A stretch of DNA of 64,000 nt, from contig NZ_AP023086.1 of NCBI RefSeq assembly GCF_021655555.1, positions 3,502,685 through 3,566,684 of the forward strand. Reading direction: 5' to 3'. The translations under genes were made by a program, and so were the position numbers. The notes under the pieces are model-generated. The model was not told the origin of the DNA, ran no database searches, and was given only the letters and a program-made list of their open reading frames with translations. Shown here piece after piece: positions 34,596-42,984 of the stretch; position 1 is the stretch's first letter, and every line of letters begins with the position of its first letter. Source of the stretch: Marinagarivorans cellulosilyticus (GTDB taxonomy: Bacteria; Pseudomonadota; Gammaproteobacteria; Pseudomonadales; Cellvibrionaceae).

Positions 34596-36053
34596 ATGAA
34601 CGCAGCAGCTGCTTGCTTGAATAATATGCTCAGTTTTTGGCCAGATCCTGTCGTTATAGTAGATCAGGCTGGGTTATTGGTGTGTTTCTCGCCTGCGGCA
34701 CACGAGATCCTTACCTGGAACGATAAAGATTGTTTGGGTAATAATGCGCACGAGAGGCTTTGTGTTAATGCGCGTGGTCACAGTCACTCACTGGAGCATT
34801 GCCCATTTAATGCACCGCATAAGCATGCTCAGTGGCAGTCCGTTTTTTGGTGTAGTGGGCAGGGCGATTATTTATCTGTCGATGTGCGCGCTACAGTATT
34901 ATCGGGTGACTGTGCTGGTTATGTTGCATGGAGCTTGCTGGATAATCGCGAGCGTATACACAACCACGCGGAGTTTGAAAAGTTTGCGCAATTTGTCGAA
35001 TTAAGCCCGGGGCCAATGGTGGAGTTTGATGCGCAAGGGCAAATTTTATTTGCTAATGCAGCGATGCAAAACTTAATGGTTAGTGTGGGTTTTGATGGCG
35101 CAGGGCAATCTGAAGCTTTGCCCGCCGATACAGAAACATTATGCGGATTATGTTTGGCGAGTGCTAATAGCGATGGAGTGCCTGAAGCGGACACCGGGCT
35201 AGATTCGCCAGTGGTTGCATTAGGCGAGCGCTTTATTAAGTGGCACTTTTTAGCGTTAAACCAAAGCGGCCCTGCGGCGGAGCCTTCGGTTATCGCTTTT
35301 GCCTTTGATGTGACGCATCAACAGCGTGCACGTGAAGAGCTAGAAGAGGCAAAGCGTATAGCACGCCGTGATTTTTACGCAAAAATGATACACGAATTAC
35401 GCACCCCGCTTAACGCCATTATGGGGTTTAGTGACTTACTATTGGCCCGCTCGAAGGCGAAGCTATCTGACCGCGAGTACAAAAACGTACAGGCCATAAG
35501 TAATGCCGGCTTTCAATTAAACGAGCTTGTTACCGATACATTGGACATATCCAAAATAGAAGCAGGCTTTATGGGGTTGGATATTGACGAGTTTGACGTT
35601 GGTAAGCTGTGCCAAAGTTTTTTGCCGCAAATAGAGTCGTTAGCCACAGTTAAAAACCTTACTTTTAATATCGACTTGCAGGGGGTGCCCCCCTTAAGGT
35701 CGGACCGGCAAAAGGTACGCCAGATTCTCATTAACTTGCTGTCTAACGCAATTAAATATACTCGCGAAGGCTCTGTCACATTAACGCTTAGCGCCCTTAA
35801 AGACGTGATGCAACTGAGTGTGGCAGATACCGGCGTAGGCATCCCTGAAGCTCAAAAGCACAAGCTGTTTAACCAATATTCCCAAATTGACGAGGCCCAA
35901 AACGCTGGTATTACCGGCACCGGCTTAGGCTTGGCGCTAGTTGGCGAATTGGTAAAAATGTTACAAGGTGAAATTACTGTCCATAGTGAATATAACAGCG
36001 GCAGCGAGTTTGTTGTGATTCTGCCATTGCAATATAGAGAGTCAAGCGCTTGA
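34596..36053 (+). CDS. PAS-domain sensor histidine kinase
   Basis: A 485-aa soluble sensor kinase with no membrane helices. Two PAS-like regions (about 12-120 and 130-245) precede a short coiled coil and the HisKA dimer domain with H266 in IHELRTPLNAI. The ATPase domain has N384 (LLSNAIKY), the G1 box DTGVGIP (D411) and the G2 box GTGLGLALV. There is no receiver domain. The first PAS region is rich in Cys and His (CVNARGHSHSLEHCPF) and might hold a metal or cofactor. It is coupled to the HD-GYP gene 4 bp upstream; no response regulator is adjacent. Confidence 0.88.
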   Translation: MNAAAACLNNMLSFWPDPVVIVDQAGLLVCFSPAAHEILTWNDKDCLGNNAHERLCVNARGHSHSLEHCPFNAPHKHAQWQSVFWCSGQGDYLSVDVRATVLSGDCAGYVAWSLLDNRERIHNHAEFEKFAQFVELSPGPMVEFDAQGQILFANAAMQNLMVSVGFDGAGQSEALPADTETLCGLCLASANSDGVPEADTGLDSPVVALGERFIKWHFLALNQSGPAAEPSVIAFAFDVTHQQRAREELEEAKRIARRDFYAKMIHELRTPLNAIMGFSDLLLARSKAKLSDREYKNVQAISNAGFQLNELVTDTLDISKIEAGFMGLDIDEFDVGKLCQSFLPQIESLATVKNLTFNIDLQGVPPLRSDRQKVRQILINLLSNAIKYTREGSVTLTLSALKDVMQLSVADTGVGIPEAQKHKLFNQYSQIDEAQNAGITGTGLGLALVGELVKMLQGEITVHSEYNSGSEFVVILPLQYRESSA

Positions 36054-36132
36054 TCGCTTGTATGGCCTAGCGCGATCCCCTAAAATGCACGGCAATACTT
36101 GAGCAATTTACTAAGATATAGCGAGGTTTTCT

Positions 36133-36456
36133 ATGGATATTATGGACACAATTAAACAGCAAATTACTGATAATGCAGTGATTTTGTACATGAAGGGTTC
36201 ACCAGACGCACCACAGTGTGGCTTTTCGCAGAAGGCATCACAAGCGGTTATGGCCTGCGGCAAGCGTTTTGCGTTCGTTGATGTTCTGACTAACCCAGAC
36301 ATCCGCGCAAACTTGCCAAAATACGCCAACTGGCCAACCTTTCCTCAGTTGTGGGCGGGCGGCGAGCTTGTTGGCGGTTGCGACATTATTATGGAAATGA
36401 GTGAGAACGGTGAGCTGAAAAAGACGATTGAAGCGGCTGTTCCAGACGAAGCGTAG
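36133..36456 (+). CDS. grxD: Monothiol glutaredoxin Grx4
   Basis: A CGFS-type glutaredoxin that carries and delivers [2Fe-2S] clusters, often with BolA partners. The 107-aa protein has CGFS at residues 29-32, the WPTFPQLWAGGELVGGCDI glutathione-binding face and the family length. It stands alone, ending at a strong terminator. Confidence 0.95.
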   Translation: MDIMDTIKQQITDNAVILYMKGSPDAPQCGFSQKASQAVMACGKRFAFVDVLTNPDIRANLPKYANWPTFPQLWAGGELVGGCDIIMEMSENGELKKTIEAAVPDEA

Positions 36457-36540
36457 AGCGAAAATAGGTTAATTGGATTTGAATGCAGGTATTGCAAAAT
36501 AACTGATTGCCAAGCGATTTTGTAATGTTTCAAAACTTGA

Positions 36541-36565
36541 AAGCCCGCATATGCGGGCTTTTTTT
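36541..36565 (+). terminator. Rho-independent terminator after grxD
   Basis: A 20-bp palindrome built on AAGCCCGC/GCGGGCTT (36541-36560) is followed by a T-run, about 85 bp after the grxD stop and just before the convergent pilin operon end. Confidence 0.8.
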
Positions 36566-36585
36566 GTGGGTTTGTATTTCTCTTT

Positions 36586-38889
36586 TTACCTGTAGCGTGA
36601 CCAGATTAGTGTACTAGCGGGCTTAACAGCATCGTTTGGCGAGCATTCGCCACCGCCATCAGGATCTCCTTTGTTGAGGACTTCGGTATAAAAGTCTGTA
36701 TGAACATCAATGGTGCCGGTTAAGTCATTTTGGGCATTATCAATACCAGCCGCTCTTGCCTCAGAGCCTATTAGCCCAAAAATCTGTGCATTGGACTTTT
36801 TGAGGCCATCCGGTGACTCAAGCTTAATCGTATTACCGGCAATCACCCTTCCAAATACTCCTAATGAGGAGGTGAAATATATATTCCCTCCTTGGTAAGA
36901 GACTGGATCTTCGTCGTTGTTCTCTTGCCCCGCCATTAGTGCGAATTGACCGACAAAATCTTCATCTGGGCTTGAATCTCTTGCCAAAGAACCATTTGTA
37001 ATCTTGCAGTAATTCGTTGGATATGGAACAACGCCATTCTGCAGTGGATAGTAGGTTTCGGTAGCTATTGGTGTGATATTGACATCAGCAATATGCTGCT
37101 TATAGTCCACAGACAGATTTTGATTGAGACACAAGACCTCTTCTGGCACCGCGTTAATCGCTAAAAGGCGAACCTCCTCTGTTTGCATAATATGCCCTGC
37201 ACTCATTATCGTAGTCAAAAAGTTACTATCATTTATACCGGTAATGAGCAGGTCCCTATCAAAATAGTAAACCCCAGGAGCAAGTTTTGCGGTTTTCTTT
37301 GTTATGGTCCACAAGCCTTTAGGGGCGATAGCTTCTATGACGCCTCTGTCGTCTACGGTTGTTCTTGGTGCGCGCGTATCATCACTTTCTAAAATTCTAC
37401 TTTCATCATTAAAATCAATACATTTTTCAGTGGCGTTACCACAGATATTAAACCCAGTCTTTTCGCCAGCAAGTGTTTCAAGTGTATTGTCGTCAAGTAA
37501 TTTATAGGTTTTTGCTGTCTCGGTTAAGCCGTTAATGTTTTGAACGGTTACGTGATTTACTGTGCCTACTCGGTGGAAGGCATAATTTGCTTTGTAGCTA
37601 TCGGCGTCAGCAATCAAACTGGGCGGTAGATCTAGCGGGACATACTTGATCATCTTGGTTTCTACGGTTGTTTTAACCTCAGGATCTGTTTCCACGTTAG
37701 TGGCATCGGGAATGGGAGCGCAGTTGTCAATGCTCTTTCCAGCTTCTGCTTTTGCGATTGTGGGGCTTGATGTGCATATTATCGATCGAGCGGCTATAGT
37801 TTCATCTACGGTGCCACTGTATGTGTTAAATAAAACATCATTTAAGCTGTAGGTATTATTGAGGTTTTTTAAATTATTGCCCAGGCTTAAATCCGCACGG
37901 CTTAAAACGGTTGAGATGGTAGCGCTACTTTGGAAGTTAATGGCACCAAGTGGTGAGCCAGGTTCAACGGGATTTACTCTGTAGCCATCCGCTGTAAGAA
38001 CAACCCCTTTGATCTTACCTAGAATTTTTACTCCAGCTTGTACATTTATGGCACTACCTTCGTGTATGCTCAAATTAATATTGTTTCCAGCAACAACCGT
38101 TCCTAGAGTTGCATTGGCAGCCGCGATTGTAATGTCTCCTCCGGCACTTATAGGTGTTTTTTCATCGATATTTGTTGAAGCAATATCAATATGGATGCTG
38201 CCGTTGGCTTGAAGTTCTGTTAGGGCGTAATCATTTCCGGATCCACTGAGAGATAAGTCACCAGTAACCTTGTATCGTTCAATACCGCGGATTGAGTGTA
38301 GATTGCTATCGCCGCTACCATAAGAGCCATCTACGATTATCTCGTTAAGGTCGCCTGTCATTTTGAAATCAATGTTTTGTCCGATCACATCGCCATTAAA
38401 TCGGTTTTTACCTTCTGGGTAACATTGCTTTCCAGCAGAGCCTGCAACAATGGCATAAACCACGTTTAAAGTGGTTGCAGACTTGGATACAGAATCAACG
38501 GCATTAACCGTTATTTCAATGTGAGGCTTCCCGCTAACAGGATCAGTATAGCTAGAGTTAGCAATGACTTTCGATTTGCTTAGGTGAGCGAGTGGGCCGT
38601 CTAAGGTCATTGGTATTTCTAAGCCTGCAGCACCGGCAGCGTCGACTTCAGCTCTTAAATTGTCAAATTCGGCAGGTTCTAATTTCATTAAATAAGCACG
38701 GGTAGCCTCAGCCAAAGCCCATGCTGCAGACTGAGCATTAGATGAGGCGTGAGATGTTACCTGCTTATTCTGGGTGGATTTAACCGAGTAAATAACGCCA
38801 AGTGTAGATGCCGATAATGCAACGCCTACTAAAAGTACTATGAGTACTGTAGCAATGCCTTGTTGTCGTTTTATTGTTTGAAGGTTCAT
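36586..38889 (-). CDS. Large PilX/GspK-like tip minor pilin with beta-rich extension
   Basis: The 767-aa precursor opens with a class III leader cut after QQG (residue 11). The mature helix starts IATVLIVLLVG and lacks Glu5, as in GspK and PilX tip pilins. PilX proteins are usually under 250 aa, so this one is far longer. Residues about 150-330 show Gly/Asn-rich beta repeats (GDLNEIIVDGSYGSGDS, GGDITI, AGNNINLSI) that look like a beta-helix or bactofilin-like stack. The C-terminal part has several paired Cys. ATG 38889 is used; a TTG lies 6 nt upstream. It is the last gene of the pilin operon. It may act as a fused tip adhesin; this is inference. Confidence 0.75.
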   Translation of the reverse strand: MNLQTIKRQQGIATVLIVLLVGVALSASTLGVIYSVKSTQNKQVTSHASSNAQSAAWALAEATRAYLMKLEPAEFDNLRAEVDAAGAAGLEIPMTLDGPLAHLSKSKVIANSSYTDPVSGKPHIEITVNAVDSVSKSATTLNVVYAIVAGSAGKQCYPEGKNRFNGDVIGQNIDFKMTGDLNEIIVDGSYGSGDSNLHSIRGIERYKVTGDLSLSGSGNDYALTELQANGSIHIDIASTNIDEKTPISAGGDITIAAANATLGTVVAGNNINLSIHEGSAINVQAGVKILGKIKGVVLTADGYRVNPVEPGSPLGAINFQSSATISTVLSRADLSLGNNLKNLNNTYSLNDVLFNTYSGTVDETIAARSIICTSSPTIAKAEAGKSIDNCAPIPDATNVETDPEVKTTVETKMIKYVPLDLPPSLIADADSYKANYAFHRVGTVNHVTVQNINGLTETAKTYKLLDDNTLETLAGEKTGFNICGNATEKCIDFNDESRILESDDTRAPRTTVDDRGVIEAIAPKGLWTITKKTAKLAPGVYYFDRDLLITGINDSNFLTTIMSAGHIMQTEEVRLLAINAVPEEVLCLNQNLSVDYKQHIADVNITPIATETYYPLQNGVVPYPTNYCKITNGSLARDSSPDEDFVGQFALMAGQENNDEDPVSYQGGNIYFTSSLGVFGRVIAGNTIKLESPDGLKKSNAQIFGLIGSEARAAGIDNAQNDLTGTIDVHTDFYTEVLNKGDPDGGGECSPNDAVKPASTLIWSRYR

Positions 38890-38902
38890 GATCAATACCT
38901 AT

Positions 38903-39667
38903 TTATAAAACCGAGTTGCCGATGCAAACATCATGTGAAAGTGAGCGCACGGTTGGGTTTGTACTTTGGTTAATGTCGGTGCTGGAAAAATGGGATATTC
39001 GAATTAGCTTGGTTTGGTCTTCTGTGGGGACCATGCCGTATGGCGAGCATGCCTGCAGCCCATCAGTATCTTGAAGTTTAAAGGCAATGAGGGCTAAGTC
39101 GCCGGCCTTGGTATAGGCTGTATTTAGGCGAGACAAAACAGTGATGTTTAAAATTTCCACCTCAGCATCATCCCAAGCTACACCCGAAAGTAAAGATATG
39201 TCGTCACATGTGGCAGTAACACTGTTGTCAGTGGTTTCGAGTATCAATTTACGGCCTAAAACCCCGGCTTTAATATCAGGAGCAGTCGCTTCTATTTCCC
39301 TTAGTCTTTTGCAGGTAACGTCGGCAGCCTCTGAGTTTATTACGCCGCCGGTTCGCCAAACGAGTTGTTGTGCATCAATGATACTTAGGTGGGGGTTAAC
39401 TACACCAGCTTCCACTTCCTTCAGGCCAAACCCAGCGCTTTGAATTTCATACGCCGAACGTGATAACGTCAACGCTGCGTTACCGTCGTGCTTTGTATCA
39501 AAGGTGGCATCAACGCTGGTTTTAGTGAGTGTTTTGTAAAGAGACAGGCTGCCCAGTATCCCTATCATGGAAACAAGTAACCCAATCATTAGGCCAATGA
39601 GAGTTGCGCCAAGCTGTTTTTTTGGCGCACAGCGCTTATTATGAGCAATACAATTTAGTGTTTTCAT
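38903..39667 (-). CDS. PilW-like minor pilin
   Basis: The 254-aa precursor has a 20-residue leader ending KKQLG, followed by ATLIGLMIGLLVSMIGILG. Position 5 of the mature helix is Gly instead of the usual Glu. Length, place between pilV-like and pilX-like genes, and the soluble domain with several Cys agree with PilW. Minor pilins prime type IV pilus assembly in the inner membrane. It starts 7 bp after the upstream stop and ends 13 bp before the next start. Confidence 0.75.
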   Translation of the reverse strand: MKTLNCIAHNKRCAPKKQLGATLIGLMIGLLVSMIGILGSLSLYKTLTKTSVDATFDTKHDGNAALTLSRSAYEIQSAGFGLKEVEAGVVNPHLSIIDAQQLVWRTGGVINSEAADVTCKRLREIEATAPDIKAGVLGRKLILETTDNSVTATCDDISLLSGVAWDDAEVEILNITVLSRLNTAYTKAGDLALIAFKLQDTDGLQACSPYGMVPTEDQTKLIRISHFSSTDINQSTNPTVRSLSHDVCIGNSVL

Positions 39668-39674
39668 AGGGTTT

Positions 39675-40139
39675 CTATTGAGTTTGACTTACTTGCCCGA
39701 CTTGAAGTAACGAGGTGCTAAGGTTGTCACTAGGCCCCTCCTGGAACGATACCGCCATGACAAGGGGTTGTTTTGTTTCAATCGTAATACCGCCCATATT
39801 TATTTCAATGGTTTTAATTTGGCCGGTTGCGCCATCGCAGATTAAATCGCTTTTGTATTCTAGGTTTTTGGTGTGTTTGCCGTTGGCAATACCTAAGCTA
39901 TCACTTCCCCCGCAAATTTTAGTTAGTTGCCCTCCAGAGGCTATTCCCTCGAGAGTGGTAATAATGCGAGCTTGCTCTTGAGTTTGAGTTTGTACCTCTG
40001 CTACTTTGCCTGCAGTTCGAGCAATACCAACACCCACAATCCCAATCAATAAAACACCAATTAAAGATTCAATTAAAAAATCGCCGCGTTGAGTACGACG
40101 CATGTTTGTTACGTTTTTAGAAAAGCGTGGCAGTTTCAT
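39675..40139 (-). CDS. PilV-like minor pilin
   Basis: A 154-aa precursor. The ATG at 40139 has an AGGA about 9 nt upstream and is preferred over a longer frame; a second Met lies 12 residues further in. The leader ends RTQRG and the mature helix reads DFLIESLIGVLLIG, with Glu5 kept but Asp at +1 where Phe is usual. The soluble part has one Cys pair. It overlaps the fimT-like gene by 23 bp. Placement between fimT-like and pilW-like genes supports PilV. Confidence 0.75.
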   Translation of the reverse strand: MKLPRFSKNVTNMRRTQRGDFLIESLIGVLLIGIVGVGIARTAGKVAEVQTQTQEQARIITTLEGIASGGQLTKICGGSDSLGIANGKHTKNLEYKSDLICDGATGQIKTIEINMGGITIETKQPLVMAVSFQEGPSDNLSTSLLQVGQVSQTQ

Positions 40140-40683
40140 TGACGGATCCTTTATTAAAAGTGAATTGAGTATTGTTGACGACGCTGCCGTCAAGACAGTC
40201 GTCTACCGCTTTGCAGTTGGTGGTTGAGTCCGTATCTGCAATTGCGCCATTACCTGTAAAGCATGCACAGGTAAAGTCGATCAGTGCGCCCGCTGCGCCG
40301 TACTGGATATCTACGTCAGGTCGAAGCTCTGCGGTGAAGACTTCGTGATCTATTTTCTCTTGGGGGGTGAGATCACTGCAGTCTGCTGCGACTCGATTAT
40401 CCTCGCCAACAGCCTTAGATTGCTTTCTTACACTCACACTCCGATCGCCGTCCGCATTTGTTTTAATGCAAAGTGCTGATGTAGCGCCAGTGGCGGGCAC
40501 CGCTGTACCTTCACGAATAGCAATATTCTTAGCAAGGCTATAAGCGCGGGTAAAGTTAGTTTGCGTGCGCGTTACATCAGGCCCATCAATCCAAGCGCTT
40601 GTCATCGGCAACGCCACCATGGCGAGAAAAGCAATAATTGCAATGGTGATGAGTAACTCGATTAAGCTAAAACCTTTATTCAT
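40117..40683 (-). CDS. FimT/FimU-like minor pilin
   Basis: A 188-aa precursor with a 4-residue leader (MNKG) and the mature start FSLIELLITIAIIAFLAMVALP, which ends in the Pro seen in FimT/GspH proteins. The C-terminal half has several Cys (CACF and CKAVDDC) that probably form disulfides in the periplasm. The ATG lies 2 nt after the upstream pilin stop, so translation is coupled. Confidence 0.8.
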   Translation of the reverse strand: MNKGFSLIELLITIAIIAFLAMVALPMTSAWIDGPDVTRTQTNFTRAYSLAKNIAIREGTAVPATGATSALCIKTNADGDRSVSVRKQSKAVGEDNRVAADCSDLTPQEKIDHEVFTAELRPDVDIQYGAAGALIDFTCACFTGNGAIADTDSTTNCKAVDDCLDGSVVNNTQFTFNKGSVNETATLF

Positions 40684-40685
40684 GC

Positions 40686-41132
40686 TTACAGCCACTCATC
40701 ATTGCCAGGGGAGTATTTACAGCTACTTGATGGTAATGTCCTTGCGTTGCTTTGATTCAGGCCTAGCGTGCAGCCGGCGAGGGATGTGCCTGTAGGCGGA
40801 GCCGCAGATATGGTGTATGTGGTGGCTGTTGAGGTTACGGTGAAAACAAATTCAGCCGCTTTGGATGAAGGGCTCCAGCTTGTAAATTTATCTTTGATGT
40901 CTGCTAGGCCAGCATTGGTTAGCACTGGGTACGAAAGCGTACGCTGATAAACATTTTCGATCGCTAGCGATAAAGCCACTACATCAGCCTGCGCTGCCCG
41001 TAATTTACTTTTTGCGACATAAGCCTGATAAGAAGGCAGAGCAATACTCGCCAAAATACCAATAATCGCAATGGCGATCATTAACTCTATTAATGTAAAC
41101 CCTTTTGTTTTGGTGTGGCCTTTTAGCGGCAT
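40686..41132 (-). CDS. Type IV pilin (PilE/PilA-like)
   Basis: A 148-aa precursor. ATG 41132 is chosen because it gives an 11-residue basic leader ending KTKG and has GGAG upstream. The mature protein starts FTLIELMIAIAIIGILASIALPSYQ, a perfect type IVa pilin helix with Glu5. The C-terminus has a Cys pair (AGCTLG and SSCKYS) that forms the usual D-loop. It is the first gene of a five-gene minor-pilin operon. It could be a PilE-type minor pilin or a second major pilin. Confidence 0.85.
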   Translation of the reverse strand: MPLKGHTKTKGFTLIELMIAIAIIGILASIALPSYQAYVAKSKLRAAQADVVALSLAIENVYQRTLSYPVLTNAGLADIKDKFTSWSPSSKAAEFVFTVTSTATTYTISAAPPTGTSLAGCTLGLNQSNARTLPSSSCKYSPGNDEWL

Positions 41133-41608
41133 GTTGCTTGTGCTCCAAACGTTTATGATTGTTATGGCGGTTTGTTCATTCAATATCGACGGTGGTGTGC
41201 CTAAAAACTGACGCTACTTCAGAGGCTTTTCAGGTACCCCTCGTCGGCATTCGGCAGATTATGCTATTAGTCACCGAAGTATAAAAACTTAATTCTTAGA
41301 ACTAATGTAACACTAGACCAAAAAATTGGCGCTTTAGCGACGATAAGTGGCGCTTTGTCGCAACTGAAATGCACTTTTTTGACGGGCGGTGTGTGTTGTG
41401 CGGGCTGAAGCGACAGAATGTCGACTTATTGGCTTTAAAATTAATGTTTTAGTATGGGTTTTGCTGTTTTGATATTACTATTTGATGCATACTTTGCTAG
41501 CGGTTGTGCAGTTTGTCACAAAACGACCAAGGTATTGGCGCCATGCTTGTGGTGCTAGGAAGTCTCAACTACATATTGATAGAGAACAACAATAAAAGGG
41601 TATGACCT
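41133..41608. other. 476-bp divergent intergenic region with short repeats
   Basis: No gene is seen. The region separates the pilin operon (minus) from the exonuclease-like gene (plus). It holds two exact TGGCGCTTT direct repeats (41327-41335 and 41348-41356), spaced 21 bp, about two helical turns, and a small hairpin CGACA-GAA-TGTCG at 41411-41423. AT-rich stretches flank them. I could not find a convincing sigma-54 site of the kind that drives pilA in Pseudomonas. Confidence 0.5.
41327..41356. promoter_or_regulatory. Pair of TGGCGCTTT direct repeats
   Basis: Two identical 9-mers start 21 bp apart, so they lie on the same face of the helix, about 195-225 bp upstream of the first pilin gene. 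This suits a dimeric activator, but no protein is identified. Confidence 0.35.
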
Positions 41609-42145
41609 ATGAGCTTAATATCATCAACTACAGCTGTTAATTTCTTAGCGATCAATTGTCCTGATTTTAATTCTACGAGCTACCCCGTTGAGGTGGCGTT
41701 GTCTTTGGCTAATGGCCGGCACTATCAAGCTTGGATTAGACCAATGAGTGACCGGTTTTCCCCTGAACTGGATGATGATATTAAAGAAGCCGTAAGGATG
41801 TACGGTAAATACCCCGATCAAGTCTGTAACGAGCTCAATATTCTATGTGCCGGTAATAACTTGTATTGCGACCACTGGGGGTTTACATCCAACTGGGTAG
41901 AAAACTTATTTTTTGCTGCCTGCGTGGATCGTCATTTCACCTGCAGCCCAATAGAAGGCTTGCTTGAAGAGGAGGAGCAGCTGAATTGGAACGCGCGCAA
42001 ACAGTTTGTTATCGATGTGCTTAAAAGTAATGACCACACCGCTGGTGCTCAAGTTGAAGTGATGCAAGCAGTTGTAAACTTATTTTATCGCGAGCAGCCT
42101 ACAGCCGCTGCTACTGAATACCCAGTGATCGCCACTTTGCAGTAG
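41609..42145 (+). CDS. Exonuclease-fold-like protein lacking catalytic residues (hypothetical)
   Basis: A 178-aa cytoplasmic protein with AAGGG about 8 nt before the ATG. The layout resembles small DEDD (RNase H-fold) exonuclease-like proteins: a first strand ending FLAINC, then SYPVEVALSLANG, a WIRP segment, and YCDHWGFTSNWVENLF in the place of the second motif. In active relatives the first strand carries Asp-x-Glu; here it reads N16-C17-P18, so catalysis is doubtful. D88 is kept. The relation is from pattern memory only. It is followed by a large inverted repeat. Confidence 0.5.
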   Translation: MSLISSTTAVNFLAINCPDFNSTSYPVEVALSLANGRHYQAWIRPMSDRFSPELDDDIKEAVRMYGKYPDQVCNELNILCAGNNLYCDHWGFTSNWVENLFFAACVDRHFTCSPIEGLLEEEEQLNWNARKQFVIDVLKSNDHTAGAQVEVMQAVVNLFYREQPTAAATEYPVIATLQ

Positions 42146-42170
42146 TGATTCCAGTGCGCTAGCGATAGTG

Positions 42171-42241
42171 GTGGGCTTAGCCCACGCCAGAACCCAAAAA
42201 GCCTTTGTCTATCGCAAAGGCTTTTTGGGTTCTGGCGTGGG
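42171..42241. repeat. 27-bp perfect inverted repeat with an overlapping alternative hairpin
   Basis: Bases 42181-42207 are the exact reverse complement of 42215-42241, with a 7-nt loop, 35 bp after the preceding stop codon. A second hairpin, GTGGGC (42171-42176) with GCCCAC (42180-42185), uses the same left-arm bases, so only one can form at a time. There is no U-run after the large stem on the plus strand. It may end the upstream transcript or act as a leader switch for the K+ channel gene that starts at 42298. Confidence 0.75.
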
Positions 42242-42297
42242 TTGTTGTCAAAGCGCTTGTGGTATTCTCTTGCCAAAATTTTCTGAAGAGGCTTGGC

Positions 42298-42975
42298 GTG
42301 TTGTTGAATGTTGGGATTAACAAGGAGACTAATGAGTTTCGTTTTGGATGGTTGTTGGCGTGTTTATTTGCGGCTATTTTAATTCCGCCTTATTTTGATG
42401 GTTCGCCATTGTTTGATGTGGTGTGGAAGTTGGGTTTTTCGTTTGTGCTTATCGCCGCTATGTACTCTGTTACAGGCCCCAAAACGTTCTTGCTGCCAAC
42501 GGCAATTCTGCTTATTCCAACGGTCAGTACAATATGGCTCGATCACTTTAGTCAGCATAGTGAAATTACCTTTTATCTTGATAATTTAACCTCGATCGTT
42601 TTTTTGGGCATTATTGTATTTTTTTTGTTGCGCTATATTCTAGGCGCCCAAAAAGTTACAACCAATGTGATATTGGCGTCGATGTGTGTGTATTTAATGC
42701 TGGGGCTTATTTGGGCCGCTATTTATGCCAATATCAATTTATTTTATGGTTCTGCATTTGCGGTTTCGTCCGGCGTTGAACTTGTCGATGTGGCGGGCAG
42801 GGAGATAATGGGCTTTTTTATTTACTACAGTATGGTGACCTTATCGACCTTGGGGTACGGCGATATTGTCCCTGTCCATAAGGTTTCGCAGGCTTGGGCG
42901 GCTGTTCAGGCGATGGTGGGGCAGTTTTATATTGCTGTATTGATGGCGCGCTTGGTCAGTTTGCATGCTAAATAA
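42298..42975 (+). CDS. Potassium channel with TLGYGD filter
   Basis: A 225-aa inner-membrane channel. The filter TLGYGD is at residues 184-189, in a pore loop between helices at about 123-145 and 201-222. Four more hydrophobic segments lie ahead (about 15-33, 43-58, 63-80, 98-115) without the Arg ladder of a voltage sensor. There is no C-terminal RCK or cyclic-nucleotide domain. The open frame runs further upstream into the inverted repeat, but a GTG at 42298 with AAGAGG 6 nt before it is the best start. K+ selectivity follows from the filter; gating is unknown. Confidence 0.85.
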   Translation: MLLNVGINKETNEFRFGWLLACLFAAILIPPYFDGSPLFDVVWKLGFSFVLIAAMYSVTGPKTFLLPTAILLIPTVSTIWLDHFSQHSEITFYLDNLTSIVFLGIIVFFLLRYILGAQKVTTNVILASMCVYLMLGLIWAAIYANINLFYGSAFAVSSGVELVDVAGREIMGFFIYYSMVTLSTLGYGDIVPVHKVSQAWAAVQAMVGQFYIAVLMARLVSLHAK

Positions 42976-42984
42976 TGTTTTTTA

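Noticed and set aside
41133..41300. Sigma-54 promoter for the pilin operon
   Set aside because: No GG-N10-GC pair with the right flanks was found on the minus strand upstream of the first pilin gene.
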